A DNA stretch of 64,000 nt, from the NCBI GenBank assembly GCA_016194635.1, contig JACQBC010000001.1, positions 124,001 to 188,000 on the forward strand, given 5' to 3'. Under the pieces are notes generated by a model that saw nothing but the letters and a program-made list of their open reading frames with translations, did no database searches and was not told the DNA's origin. Positions 29,839 through 40,200 of the stretch are shown piece after piece. Position 1 is the stretch's first letter. Every line of letters begins with the position of its first letter. Made by a program: the position numbers and the translations under genes. This stretch comes from Gammaproteobacteria bacterium (GTDB lineage Bacteria; Pseudomonadota; Gammaproteobacteria; UBA6429; Thiohalophilaceae).

Positions 29839-30710
29839 AATGCCCCCGCTTGTTTGAGCGCTGCGCTAATTTCGGCGTGATACTGCGGCGACAACGGCGT
29901 CAGGGGTAAACGGATCCCGGGGGCGATCAACCCCATTTTATGCAACGCCCATTTCACCGGAATCGGATTGGCCTCGACAAACAATTTAGTATGCAAGCCC
30001 AGCAAGCTCGCATCGATCGCACTGGCACGCTTACGATCGCCGGCGATAGCGGCAGCGCACATGGCCTGCATCGCCTTGGGGGCGACGTTGCTGGTCACCG
30101 AAATCACCCCCTGCCCGCCACGCAACATAAACTCCATCGCCGTGGCATCATCACCGCTGTACAACTCAAAAGCGCCGCCGCATAACTCGCGCAGGGCGGT
30201 AACCCGAGCCAAATCACCGCTGGCCTCTTTAATCCCGATAATATGCTGGATTTTTGCCAGCCGTCCTACCGTCGCCGGTAATAAATCCACCGCGGTCCGG
30301 CCTGGTACATTATAGGGAATTTGGGGGATCGCCACCGCCTCGGCCACTGCCTTGAAATGCAAGTACATGCCTTCTTGGGTGGGTTTGTTGTAATAGGGGG
30401 TTACTAATAAACAGGCCGCGCAGCCGGCCTCTTTCGCACAGCGGGTGAGCTCGATCGCCTCGCGGGTGGAATTGGAACCGGTCCCGCCGATCACCGGTAT
30501 CCGGCCGCGCGCCAATACCACGGTACGGCGCATGACATAACAATGCTCTTCTTCATCCAAGGTGGCGGATTCGCCGGTGGTGCCCACCGACACAATGGCA
30601 TCGGTGCCGTTGCTGATATGAAATTCCACCAACACCTCAAGCGCGGCCTCATCGATTGCCCCATCCTCTGTCATCGGGGTTACCAGGGCAACCATACTAC
30701 CTTTAAACAT
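29835..30710 (-). CDS. dapA: 4-hydroxy-tetrahydrodipicolinate synthase
   Basis: 291 residues from the Met at 30710, which has GAGGAAGG just upstream (E. coli DapA 292). The longer open frame to 30821 lacks such a site. First committed step of lysine and diaminopimelate synthesis: condensation of pyruvate with aspartate semialdehyde. Schiff-base lysine in [11 protein letters not shown], tyrosine in YNVPGRT, and the GTTGESATL motif are present. First gene of the dapA-bamC group. Confidence 0.96.
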   Translation of the reverse strand: MFKGSMVALVTPMTEDGAIDEAALEVLVEFHISNGTDAIVSVGTTGESATLDEEEHCYVMRRTVVLARGRIPVIGGTGSNSTREAIELTRCAKEAGCAACLLVTPYYNKPTQEGMYLHFKAVAEAVAIPQIPYNVPGRTAVDLLPATVGRLAKIQHIIGIKEASGDLARVTALRELCGGAFELYSGDDATAMEFMLRGGQGVISVTSNVAPKAMQAMCAAAIAGDRKRASAIDASLLGLHTKLFVEANPIPVKWALHKMGLIAPGIRLPLTPLSPQYHAEISAALKQAGAL

Positions 30711-30852
30711 ACCTTCCTCTGCCAGGCGGCGGTATCCGTGAAAAAACGCCATAGTACTGGTGAGGCCGATGGAACACAAGAACTCGTCAAAACCCGCCCG
30801 CCTCAGTACACTTTGCCGCAACTATTTCAATTATCGCTAAGGAGACTGGCAG

Positions 30853-31941
30853 GTGGAGCAACAGCACGACGAAAAACCATTACGCGAAATTCGCATCAAC
30901 CCCATCGTACCCAGCGAATCGGTACTGGTCGCAACCGCGCGCAGCATGCGGCCGCGTAAAAAAGAAGAACCCGCGCCGCGCGATACCCGTCGTCATGTCC
31001 CCGAATGCGCCTTTTGCCGGGGGAATGAATCCCAAACCCCACCGGAGATTCTGCGCCAGCCTCCCGGTCAAAACGACTGGGAGATGCGTATTGTGGAAAA
31101 CCTCTACCCAGTGTTGGGCAATGAACACAGCCAGCCGGGGATTATATTTGGGTTACAACAGGCCATCGATGGCTACGGCCGGCACGAAGTGATCGTCGAT
31201 CATTTCCAGCACGGTATTGCTATTCATGAGATGAGTCCGCCCCATCTGCAAGGATTGTTTGGTCTCTACCAGCAGCGCATGGCCGAGTTGTATCGCATGG
31301 ATGCACGATTGCGCTATGTGCTGGTGTTCAAAAATTTTGGACCGGCGGCCGGCGCCAGTATGGCGCATACCCATAGCCAGATCATCGCCACCCCGGTCGT
31401 ACCGCAAAATGTCTATGATGAAGTCACGAACAGCGAGCAGTACTTTAAGCGCCAGCAACGGTGCATCTTCTGTACTTTAATTGACGAAGCCTTGACCTAC
31501 GAGGCCACCATTTATGCGCGTGACTCCGGCCATGTCGTGCGTAAGATCAATGTTGGCCAATACGTGGTCGAACGCGGCCAACATTTTGTGGCCATCAAAC
31601 CTTTCGCCAGCCGTTATGAATGGGAGGTCCACGTCTTACCCTTACGCCACCAGAGTAATTTCCTGGAGGTGAGCCACGCGGATTTAGCCGATCTCGCCCA
31701 GGTATTACAACGCACCATGGCGCGGCTGGACGCGGTGATTGGCGGGGCACAGTTTAATTTCTTCTTGCATACCCTGCCCCAGGGGGAGGAATACCAGCCC
31801 TGCCAGCCCAGTTACCATTGGCATTTGGAAATTGCCCCACGCACCAGTATTCCGTCGGGGTTTGAGCTAGGCTCAGGGTTGTTCGTGAACACCATCAGCC
31901 CCGAACAAGCGGCCGAACGATTGCGTGCAGTTGTGCTGTAA
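30853..31941 (+). CDS. GalT-like nucleotidyltransferase of the HIT superfamily
   Basis: 362 residues from a GTG behind AGGAG. Resembles galactose-1-phosphate uridylyltransferase: two zinc-site segments (CAFCRGNE and CIFCTLI) and the nucleotidyl-accepting motif GASMAHTHSQIIATP, where the catalytic His is followed by Ser-Gln. Classical GalT has HPHPQ; the HTHSQ form and the IRINPIVPSESVLVA opening are closer to the archaeal/bacterial GalT-like and ADP-glucose phosphorylase group. No Leloir-pathway genes are near, so galactose metabolism is not implied. Divergent from dapA. Confidence 0.82.
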   Translation: MEQQHDEKPLREIRINPIVPSESVLVATARSMRPRKKEEPAPRDTRRHVPECAFCRGNESQTPPEILRQPPGQNDWEMRIVENLYPVLGNEHSQPGIIFGLQQAIDGYGRHEVIVDHFQHGIAIHEMSPPHLQGLFGLYQQRMAELYRMDARLRYVLVFKNFGPAAGASMAHTHSQIIATPVVPQNVYDEVTNSEQYFKRQQRCIFCTLIDEALTYEATIYARDSGHVVRKINVGQYVVERGQHFVAIKPFASRYEWEVHVLPLRHQSNFLEVSHADLADLAQVLQRTMARLDAVIGGAQFNFFLHTLPQGEEYQPCQPSYHWHLEIAPRTSIPSGFELGSGLFVNTISPEQAAERLRAVVL

Positions 31942-31988
31942 ATGCGGTATAAGATGCCAACCCAATTCGAGAACACGCCCAAAACCGA

Positions 31989-32519
31989 ATGAGTAACTAT
32001 TTAGTCATTTCCGCTGTGGGTGAAGACCGCCCCGGCCTGGTCGCCGACCTTACCCAAATCATTGTCAACTGCGGTTGCAATATCGAAGAAAGCCGCATGA
32101 GCCTACTGGGCGGTGAATTCGCGGTTTTGATGATGGTCTCGGGTCCTTGGAACAGCATCGCCAAACTGGAAGATGCCCTGCCAAGTTCCGCCAGCAAGCT
32201 GGGGATTAATACCGCCCAAAAACGCACCCAGGCCCGCGCCCTCACCCAAGAGCGACTACCGTACAACGTCGAGGTGGTGTCCCTGGACCACCCCGGCATC
32301 GTGCAACAACTGGCCAGTTTTTTCTCCAAACGCCAGATTAATATCCATGATATGTATACCACGTCGCACCGGGCCGCACATACCGGTTCCACCATGTTCA
32401 GCCTGAGCATGACGATTGAAATACCCGCCGGTACCCACATCACCACCCTGCGGGAACAATTCATGGAATTTTGCGACCACCTGAATCTCGATGCTATTCT
32501 TGAACCAGTAAAGGGGTAA
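31989..32519 (+). CDS. gcvR: GcvR-like protein with two ACT domains
   Basis: 176 residues made of two ACT domains (about 1-80 and 90-170). The opening YLVISAVGEDRPGLVADLTQII and the second-domain VVSLDHPGIVQQLASFFSKRQINIHDM match GcvR, which antagonises GcvA at the glycine-cleavage operon. gcvA and the gcv operon are not in the window. In E. coli and relatives gcvR also lies just before a bcp peroxiredoxin gene, and the same order is seen here: its stop touches the next gene. Confidence 0.88.
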   Translation: MSNYLVISAVGEDRPGLVADLTQIIVNCGCNIEESRMSLLGGEFAVLMMVSGPWNSIAKLEDALPSSASKLGINTAQKRTQARALTQERLPYNVEVVSLDHPGIVQQLASFFSKRQINIHDMYTTSHRAAHTGSTMFSLSMTIEIPAGTHITTLREQFMEFCDHLNLDAILEPVKG

Positions 32520-32524
32520 TGACC

Positions 32525-33211
32525 ATGGCAAGCAAAAAGAAATCCCGTAGTAAAAAATCCGCGGCTAAGAAGTCCGCGAGGAAAAAATCGGTTAAGAAAT
32601 TAACCAAGAAAAAAACCCGGCCGCGCACATCCAGTAAAAAACGCCCGGCAAAAAAGCGCGTCACACAACAACGCGCGGCGCAAAAACCCGCGCCCAAACC
32701 CAAAAAGAAGCCAACCCGCCCGGCAACAGCCGCCACCGTGACAGGCAATACTCCGATGCTAGGGCAACCCGCGCCGGATATCGCCCTGCCTTCCACCGAC
32801 GGACATACCGTGCAACTGTCGAAGCTGCAGGGTAAACATGTGGTACTGTACTTTTATCCGCGCGATAACACCCCGGGTTGTACCATTGAAGGGCGCGATT
32901 TCCGCGATCACCACGCGGAATTTGAAGCGCTTAACACTCTCGTCTTTGGCATCTCGCGTGATACTCTCAAGAGCCACGCGAATTTCCGCCAAAATGAAAA
33001 TTTTCCGTTTCACCTGTTAGCGGATGAAAATGAGATCGCGTGTAACGCCTACGGCGTCATGCAGCTGAAAAACATGTACGGAAACAAGGTGATGGGAATT
33101 GAACGTAGTACCTTCTTGATTGATCGCCACGGTCTGTTACAGCGCGAATGGCGTAAGGTATCCGTTGACGGTCATGTCGACGAAGTACTGGCAGCCGTCA
33201 AAATGTTATAA
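32525..33211 (+). CDS. bcp: Peroxiredoxin (BCP/PrxQ type) with a histone-H1-like basic N-terminal tail
   Basis: 228 residues from ATG 32525, chosen because AGGGG is well spaced. The alternative ATG 32519 overlaps the gcvR stop. Residues 1-70 are almost only Lys, Arg, Ala, Ser and Pro (KKSxxKK-type repeats like AlgP or histone H1), roughly half of them basic. Residues ~78-228 form a PrxQ/BCP domain with peroxidatic Cys119 (TPGCTIEG). The usual resolving Cys five residues later is absent; Cys173 (IACNAYG) is the only other cysteine in the domain. Reduces hydroperoxides. The tail suggests nucleic-acid or nucleoid association, by inference. Confidence 0.88.
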   Translation: MASKKKSRSKKSAAKKSARKKSVKKLTKKKTRPRTSSKKRPAKKRVTQQRAAQKPAPKPKKKPTRPATAATVTGNTPMLGQPAPDIALPSTDGHTVQLSKLQGKHVVLYFYPRDNTPGCTIEGRDFRDHHAEFEALNTLVFGISRDTLKSHANFRQNENFPFHLLADENEIACNAYGVMQLKNMYGNKVMGIERSTFLIDRHGLLQREWRKVSVDGHVDEVLAAVKML

Positions 33212-33304
33212 CCGCAGCCTATATCCTACCCTGATGGATGAGCGACTATCCCCACCTGGGGTTACCGCTAGTCTTTATCTCATAGCTTGGAACCACGCCC
33301 GCCC

Positions 33305-34714
33305 ATGAATGCCAATCCGATTAAAGGTAAACGCCTGTTCGTCCTGGATACCAATGTCTTGATGCACGACCCCACCGCGCTGTTCCGTTTTAAGGAGCAC
33401 GATATTTTCCTACCGATGATCGTATTGGAAGAATTGGACGGCAATAAAAAAGGCAGTACCGAGGTGGCCCGCAACGCGCGCCAGACCAGCCGTTTTCTGG
33501 ATGACATGATGACGGGTGTCACTCCCGAGTTGATCGCCCAGGGCATTGAGATCAAACAAGCCGCGGTCACAACCAATGGCGGAGAATCCAGCGGGCGTTT
33601 ATTTTTCCAGACCCAGCATTTTCAAACGGAACTACCGGTAACCTTGCCGGGCAAATCCGCCGACAATGATCTATTGGGAACGGTATTGAGTTTGCAAAAA
33701 CGCCTCGCGCAGACTCTGATCACGGTTGTATCCAAGGATATTAATCTGCGCATCAAGGCCAGTGTCTTGGGGATCCACGCCGAGGACTATAATAACGACC
33801 AGGTACTGGAAGATGTCGATCTGCTGTATACCGGCGCGGGCGAACTCGACAAAAGTTTTTGGGATAAACACGCCAAAAACATGGATTCCTGGGTCGAATC
33901 AGGCCATACCTTTTATCGTGTGGAAGGCCCCAACGTGGCGGGCTGGTACCCTAATCAATTTGTCTATCATAGCGACGATGAGTTTGACGCGGTGGTGCGC
34001 GAGGTACACCAAGATTCGGCGATCATCGAAACCGTGCGCGATTACCGCAGCAATCACAAAACCGTATGGGGTATCCACGCCCGCAACCGCGAACAAAACT
34101 ACGCGCTTAATTTACTCATGGACACGAACATCGATTTTGTTTCCATGGTGGGCAGCGCCGGTACGGGTAAAACCCTGCTCGCTCTGGCCGCTGGGTTAGA
34201 ACAAACCCTGGAGAAAAATTTGTACCGTGAAATCATCATGACCCGCGTGACCATCCCGGTCGGTGAAGACATCGGCTTTTTACCCGGTACCGAAGAAGAA
34301 AAAATGACCCCTTGGATGGGCGCGCTGATGGACAATCTCGAAGTACTCACCGGCAACGGTGAAGGCGGCTCCTGGGGGCGCGCCGCGACCCAAGATATCC
34401 TGGCGCAGCGGATTAAAATTCGTTCGGTGAATTTTATGCGCGGCCGCACGTTCTTAAATCGTTTTGTGATCATCGACGAAGCCCAAAACCTGACATCAAA
34501 ACAATTAAAGACCCTGATCACCCGGGCTGGACCCGGCACCAAACTGATCTGTCTGGGCAATATCGCACAGATCGACACCCCCTATCTCACTGAAACCACT
34601 TCGGGCCTGACCTATGTGGTGGATCGGTTTAAAGGTTGGGCGCATAGCGGTCATGTTACCTTGCGCCGCGGTGAACGTTCGCGCCTGGCGGATCATGCCT
34701 CGGAGATTTTATAG
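33305..34714 (+). CDS. PIN-PhoH fusion ATPase (PhoH2 family)
   Basis: 469 residues. N-terminal PIN nuclease domain (about 10-150): LFVLDTNVLMHDP with the first acidic residue, VLEELDGNKKG, and VSKDINLRIKA. C-terminal PhoH ATPase with Walker A GSAGTGKTLL (about 282-291) and Walker B FVIIDEAQN. PhoH2 proteins are reported to be sequence-specific RNA helicases and ribonucleases. In mycobacteria a small upstream antitoxin-like gene can precede phoH2; none is seen here. The start is the ATG at 33305; an in-frame TTG at 33287 is less likely. Confidence 0.9.
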   Translation: MNANPIKGKRLFVLDTNVLMHDPTALFRFKEHDIFLPMIVLEELDGNKKGSTEVARNARQTSRFLDDMMTGVTPELIAQGIEIKQAAVTTNGGESSGRLFFQTQHFQTELPVTLPGKSADNDLLGTVLSLQKRLAQTLITVVSKDINLRIKASVLGIHAEDYNNDQVLEDVDLLYTGAGELDKSFWDKHAKNMDSWVESGHTFYRVEGPNVAGWYPNQFVYHSDDEFDAVVREVHQDSAIIETVRDYRSNHKTVWGIHARNREQNYALNLLMDTNIDFVSMVGSAGTGKTLLALAAGLEQTLEKNLYREIIMTRVTIPVGEDIGFLPGTEEEKMTPWMGALMDNLEVLTGNGEGGSWGRAATQDILAQRIKIRSVNFMRGRTFLNRFVIIDEAQNLTSKQLKTLITRAGPGTKLICLGNIAQIDTPYLTETTSGLTYVVDRFKGWAHSGHVTLRRGERSRLADHASEIL

Positions 34715-34758
34715 CGAGGTGTTTACCGTCATGGAAGAAGATGTTGGTCACTGCCGAA

Positions 34759-35832
34759 TTAGCGGGCGGCATCCTGTAGGTTAGTATGTTGCGGCCACAC
34801 GTGTAGTAACGCATTAATGAGGGTCGCCAGGGGGATTGCGAAAAACACGCCCCAAAATCCCCACAAACCACCGAACACCAACACACTCACGATGATCGCC
34901 ACCGGATGTAAATTCACTACCCCGGAAAACATTAAGGGCACCAGCACCGCACCGTCCAATCCTTGAATCACTAGATATAACACCATCATCCAAATAAATT
35001 CTCCGCTAAGGCCAAATTGAAAAAACGCCACCACCAAAACGGGAATGCTGACGATGATTACCCCGATATACGGGATCAAACAAGCCATTCCCACCACTAC
35101 CGCGAGCAAGAACGCGTATTTCAATCCAAACACGGTAAATACCAAATATGTCGCAGCGGCAACAATGGCTATTTCCCATACCTTGCCACGAATATAATTG
35201 CCGAGTTGCCGATCCAGTTCGGTCCATACTTGCAACATGAGGGCGCGTTGTCGCGGTAGAAAACGCCCGAACCAGGCGAGGATCAATCCCTTGTCCTTGA
35301 GAAAAAAGAATACCAGTAATGGCAACAGCACCAAATACACAATCAAGGTAATCACCCCGGAGGTGATGTCCTTGAGCGACCCGCCTAATAATAAATTTTT
35401 GCCTAGCGTACCGACCACTTCGCTGAGATTGCTGATTAACTGTTGGATAAAAGCCGGTGACACAAAACGGTAGTGCTGTGACCACTGGACTAAAAAGGCT
35501 TCGCTCTTGGCCCAATAGGTGGAAATCTCAGGAATAAAAGCCGCGAGTTGTACCGATAATAGCGGCAATAAACCAAACACCAGCAGCAATAATAAAATCA
35601 CAAATAACAACCAAATCAATAACACCGCCCAAACCCGCGGCATGCGGCGGGTTTCACACTGGCGGATGGGCCATTCCAATAAATAGGCGATCACAATCGC
35701 GGCAAACACCGGGGTCAGCATATTGCCAAAAACGAAAAATACCCCGAAGATCACCAGCAGAAGTACTACTAAAAGCACCGCCTGCGGATCGGAAAAATTA
35801 CGCTGGTACCAGGTTTGCAGAATTTGCAGCAT
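34759..35832 (-). CDS. AI-2E family (PerM-like) membrane transporter
   Basis: 357 residues, about eight membrane helices in the pattern of the AI-2E family: paired helices near the N-terminus (24-90), a soluble segment (~100-150), and a C-terminal bundle ending HPVAIIVSVLVFGGLWGFWGVFFAIPLATLINALL (key residues G-x-W-G-x-x-G/A-x-x-x-A-x-P). Members export small molecules or act as Na+/H+ antiporters, so the substrate here is unknown. Its ATG shares one base with the stop of the small gene upstream (TGATG), so they are co-translated. Confidence 0.9.
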   Translation of the reverse strand: MLQILQTWYQRNFSDPQAVLLVVLLLVIFGVFFVFGNMLTPVFAAIVIAYLLEWPIRQCETRRMPRVWAVLLIWLLFVILLLLLVFGLLPLLSVQLAAFIPEISTYWAKSEAFLVQWSQHYRFVSPAFIQQLISNLSEVVGTLGKNLLLGGSLKDITSGVITLIVYLVLLPLLVFFFLKDKGLILAWFGRFLPRQRALMLQVWTELDRQLGNYIRGKVWEIAIVAAATYLVFTVFGLKYAFLLAVVVGMACLIPYIGVIIVSIPVLVVAFFQFGLSGEFIWMMVLYLVIQGLDGAVLVPLMFSGVVNLHPVAIIVSVLVFGGLWGFWGVFFAIPLATLINALLHVWPQHTNLQDAAR

Positions 35833-36203
35833 CAGCTGCCCCGCTGTTGCGCCGTAAATTGATCGTACGCGCGACGAAACACCGCTTCTAATTCATCGAT
35901 GACCAGCTTCGCGGGTTTACCACTCATGACATGTTCGGCCACCAGACCGGCGGTCTGATGGAGTAATTTTTTCTTATCCAACATCGGATAGGATCCGGTT
36001 AAGCGTTTAATCGCATCCACCACCCGTTCTTGATCGGGCCGCGGCAGAAGATTCGGCTGGGGTATGACGCTAGCGGTGTTAACCAGAACTGCACTGGCCG
36101 ATTGTCCCTGGGCTAGAAACGCCGCAAAACGCAACAACGTATGGGCATCCTGGTCCTGCAATTGGGCAAAATAGGCCAGTAACTGTTGCTGTTGCGGTGT
36201 CAC
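35832..36203 (-). CDS. Small conserved hypothetical protein coupled to the AI-2E transporter
   Basis: 123 residues, soluble, mostly helical, Gln-rich at both ends. No signal peptide, cysteines or known motif. A proline-rich hinge (IPQPNLLPRPDQ, about 66-78) separates two helical parts. The stop overlaps the ATG of the transporter gene (TGATG), which implies coupled expression and perhaps a joint function. I do not recognise the family. Confidence 0.65.
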   Translation of the reverse strand: MTPQQQQLLAYFAQLQDQDAHTLLRFAAFLAQGQSASAVLVNTASVIPQPNLLPRPDQERVVDAIKRLTGSYPMLDKKKLLHQTAGLVAEHVMSGKPAKLVIDELEAVFRRAYDQFTAQQRGS

Positions 36204-36215
36204 GGCCGTACCCTA

Positions 36216-37118
36216 TTAAGTTTTATGCGATTGGCAATAGCTGCGCGCAAAGGTCAGTAATTCATCCATGGCGCGAACACGGAATTTTTGTTTCTGGTGA
36301 ACGAACGAAAACGGCCGGGTGATCAGCGGATCGGTATCCAAGGCCACCAAGGTACCCAAACGTAATTCCTTGAGGATAGTGGCCTTGGAGAGGATGGATA
36401 CCCCCATGCCAGCCTCGACCGCTCCTTTGATCGCTTCCAGTGATCCCAACTCCATCGCTAGATTGAGATCGGATAAATTCACTCCGGCCGTGACCATGCT
36501 CTCGATCATCACTTCGCGGGTACCCGAACCCTCTTCACGGCAGATAAACGGATAATCGATCAAGCGTTTGATCGGCACACTCTTTTCTTTAATCAATTCA
36601 TGTCCGGGCGGTACGATCACCACCAGTTGATCCGTGCGGCATTCCTCCACCACTAGATTCTTATTGTTCACCGGGGCTTCGACCACACCCAGGTCGATCT
36701 CGTTATTCTCGATTTGTGAGACGATCCCGTCGGTATTGGCGACTTTAAGCCGGATCGTGACTTCCGGGTGTTTGGTTTTAAAATCACCCAGCAGCACCGG
36801 CAGCATATATTCCGCGATGGTGGTACTGGCGCCTAAGATCAATATCCCACTCATGTCGCCCGTCAGTTCCCGCACGGTACGATCCATGCTGCCATAGAGT
36901 TCAAAGATTTTTTCGGCGTATTCAAACACCCGTTTACCGGCGTCGGTTAAACTGATGCGGTTATGGGTGCGATCGAATAAACGGGTATTAAATTGTTCTT
37001 CGAGCTGGCGTACTTGGAAGGTTACCGCGGGCTGGGTCATGTGCAGCTCTTCAGCGGCCTTGGTAAAGCTCAACAGGCGCGCCACCGTATGAAACACTTG
37101 CAGTCGTCGATCTGCCAT
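36216..37118 (-). CDS. LysR-family transcriptional regulator
   Basis: 300 residues, normal length for LysR regulators. N-terminal winged helix-turn-helix (about 4-63: FTKAAEELHMTQPAVTFQVRQLEE), linker helix, then two periplasmic-binding-protein-like halves for the effector (about 90-295). It resembles the CysB/CbbR-like branch in the HTH, but the effector cannot be told. It precedes the small hypothetical and transporter genes by 12 bases in the same direction and may control them, or the RND pump genes further off. Confidence 0.88.
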   Translation of the reverse strand: MADRRLQVFHTVARLLSFTKAAEELHMTQPAVTFQVRQLEEQFNTRLFDRTHNRISLTDAGKRVFEYAEKIFELYGSMDRTVRELTGDMSGILILGASTTIAEYMLPVLLGDFKTKHPEVTIRLKVANTDGIVSQIENNEIDLGVVEAPVNNKNLVVEECRTDQLVVIVPPGHELIKEKSVPIKRLIDYPFICREEGSGTREVMIESMVTAGVNLSDLNLAMELGSLEAIKGAVEAGMGVSILSKATILKELRLGTLVALDTDPLITRPFSFVHQKQKFRVRAMDELLTFARSYCQSHKT

Positions 37119-37237
37119 ACTTTTCCTCAGTTCACCCGTGTAATATTAAAAATAATTAAATTCTATCACTCTATTTATAAAACTAAGGATGGGATATTAC
37201 CAACTCCCGGCACAAAGGCAATGGGCTAAACACAAAT

Positions 37238-40200
37238 TTAATCGGCCTCACGCCGCGCTAGATAGGCGTAATACCACACCGGGATGATGACCAGGGTTAA
37301 TAGGGTCGATACCAGAATGCCGAAAATCAACGCCACCGCTAAGCCGTTGAAAATAGGATCATCCAAGATAAAAAACGCCCCCAACATCGCGGCCAGACCG
37401 GTGAGTATAATGGGTTTAGCGCGTACCGCGCCGGCGCGCAACACCGCCTCTTGCAAGTCCACGCCGTCGCGGCGCTGTTGATTAATGAAATCCACCAACA
37501 AAATGGAGTTGCGCACAATAATCCCCGCCAGCGCGATCATGCCGATCATCGAGGTCGCGGTGAACGTGGCGCCGGTTAAGGCATGCCCCGGCAGAATCCC
37601 AATGATGGTCAATGGGATGGGTCCCATGATGATCAACGGCACCATGTATGAACGAAATTGTGCCACCACCAAAAAATAAATCAGTAATAGGCCAACCGCA
37701 TAGGCGATGCCCATGTCCCGGAAGGTTTCATAGGTCACCTGCCATTCTCCGTCCCATTTAATGCTGTACAAATAGGGATTGTCCGGGGCATGAATAAAAT
37801 TGCGTTGCAACGGTAAGTGTTGCGCGGTGGTGATGGATGCAAGTTTAGAATTGACGGCGAACATCCCGTACAACGGGCTATCGATCTTACCCGCCATCTC
37901 CCCGGTCACAAACACCACCGGCAGTAAATCCTTGTGATAAATCGGTTGTTCATTCACGGACTGCTGTGTCCGCACCAAGTCCGAGATGGGTAGCAACCGA
38001 CCCTGGGTATCACGTAACTGGAGTTGCAGTAAATTGCTTTCACTGGTTTGTTGCGCCAGCGGCAATTCCAAACGGATCGGCACTGGGTATTTCATATCAC
38101 CGGGGTGCAAATAACTCACATCGTCACCGCTCAACGCGGTACCCAACGCCTGCACAATCCGTTGCGGGGCTATCCCCCACAGTGCCGCTTTGTGTTGATC
38201 TACCGTTAGCAACAGGCGGGCTTGCGGGGCTTGCATGCTGTCGTCAACGTCGACGATATCCGGCGTAGTTTCAAAGACTCGGCGGATCTGGCCCGCCAAC
38301 TGCCTCTGTCCGGCGTATTCTAAACCGTATACCTCGGCCACCAGTGGCGACATCACCGGTGGACCCGGAGGCACTTCGACGATCTTCACATTGGCGTTAT
38401 AGGCACGGCCGATGGTCTGTAATGCAGCGCGCACCGAGGCTGCAATCTCGTGGCTCTTACGCTGACGTAGGGATTTATCCACTAAATTCACTTGCAGATC
38501 ACCGACGTTGGGCCCAGTACGCAAATAATACTGCCGTACCAAGCCATTAAAATTGATCGGCGCGGCGCTACCCGCATAGGCCTGGTAATTGGTGACTTCC
38601 GGCACTTTAGCAATTTCAGCGCCTAAGGCGCGTAATACCCGTGCCGTTTGTTCCAAACTGGTCCCTGCGGGCATGTCGACGATCACTTGGAATTCGGATT
38701 TATTGTCAAACGGCAACATTTTGAGGATCACCAGTTTGAACACCACCAGGCTTACCGATGCCACAATTAATCCCAGCACGGTATACAACAATCGCGTGCG
38801 TCGCTTGGCCCCGCTCGCCCCTTGTAAAAACGGTTTAATGTATTTAACAAATACCGCATAGAGTTTTTCATCGGAAAACACGCCCTGTAATCCCGTGTTG
38901 TGGCCGGTCGTAGGGCCGTGGGCCAAGATACGGTTGGCGAGCCAGGGGGTGACCACAAAGGCGATCACCAAGGAGATGATCATCCCGATACTGGCGTTGA
39001 TGGGAATAGGGCTCATGTAGGGACCCATCAAGCCACTGACAAAGGCCATGGGTAACAACGCCGCGATCACCGTCAAGGTGGCCAGAATCGTCGGCCCGCC
39101 TACTTCATCAACCGCGCGCGGAATGCTTTCGAGTAAGCTCTGCTGGCCGATTTGCAAATGGCGGTGGATGTTTTCCACCACCACAATGGCATCATCCACC
39201 AAGATACCGATGGAAAAGATCAAGGCGAACAGCGACACTCGGTTGATCGTAAATCCCCAGGCCCACGACGCAAACAAGGTGATCGCCAGGGTGACGATCA
39301 CGGCGACACCGACCACCAAGGCCTCGCGTTTGCCCAGGGCAATGATCACCAACAAGACCACCGCGGCGGTGGCGAAGATCAGTTTTTTGATCAGCTGCTT
39401 GGCTTTGGCATCGGCGGTTTCACCGTAGTTACGGGTAACCGTAACGTGCACGTTATCCGGAATAAACACGCCCTTGAGTGCCCCAACCCGCGCAATGATT
39501 GTATTGGCGATCTGCACGGCATTGCTGCCCGGTTGTTTGGCAATGGCGATCGTCACCGCCGGTTGCGGTTGCCCTGTCGCGGAGTTACTGGTCCAAACAT
39601 AATGGCTGGGATAGGCGGCCGCACGCCGCACCTGGGCCACCTCGGAAAGATACACCGGCTTGCCGTTATGCACGCCGACAACCAAGTTGGCGACTTCTTC
39701 GGCCGTACTCAAAAATTGCCCGGGTTGAATTAATATTTCACGGTTATCTTTAACCACGCTGCCAGGTGGGTGCGCGCTATTACTGGTTTGCAAGGCGCGG
39801 CGCAGATCGTCCAGGTCAAGATCGTGTCCGGCCAGCAACGCCGGATCAAATTCCACGTGCACCACGTCACCTGGTCCACCCACGGTATAAATATCGCGCG
39901 TCCCCGCGACACGTTTGAGTTCCACTTCGATCGCATGGGCGACATTTTGTAATTCGTCCGCGCCGCGGTGCGGATCATCGCTCCACAAGGTCAAAGTCAC
40001 GATCGGCACGTCGTCGATACCCTTGGGTTTTATAATCGGGGCCGACACGCCGAGGTTCGAGGGCAACCAGTCCTGTTTGGAATACAACGCGTTATACAAG
40101 CGCACCAAGGCTTGAGTCCGATCTTGCCCCACTTTGAACTGCACCGTAAGCACCGCCATGCCGGGCGAGGACACCGAATACACATGTTCCAAGCCTTCGA

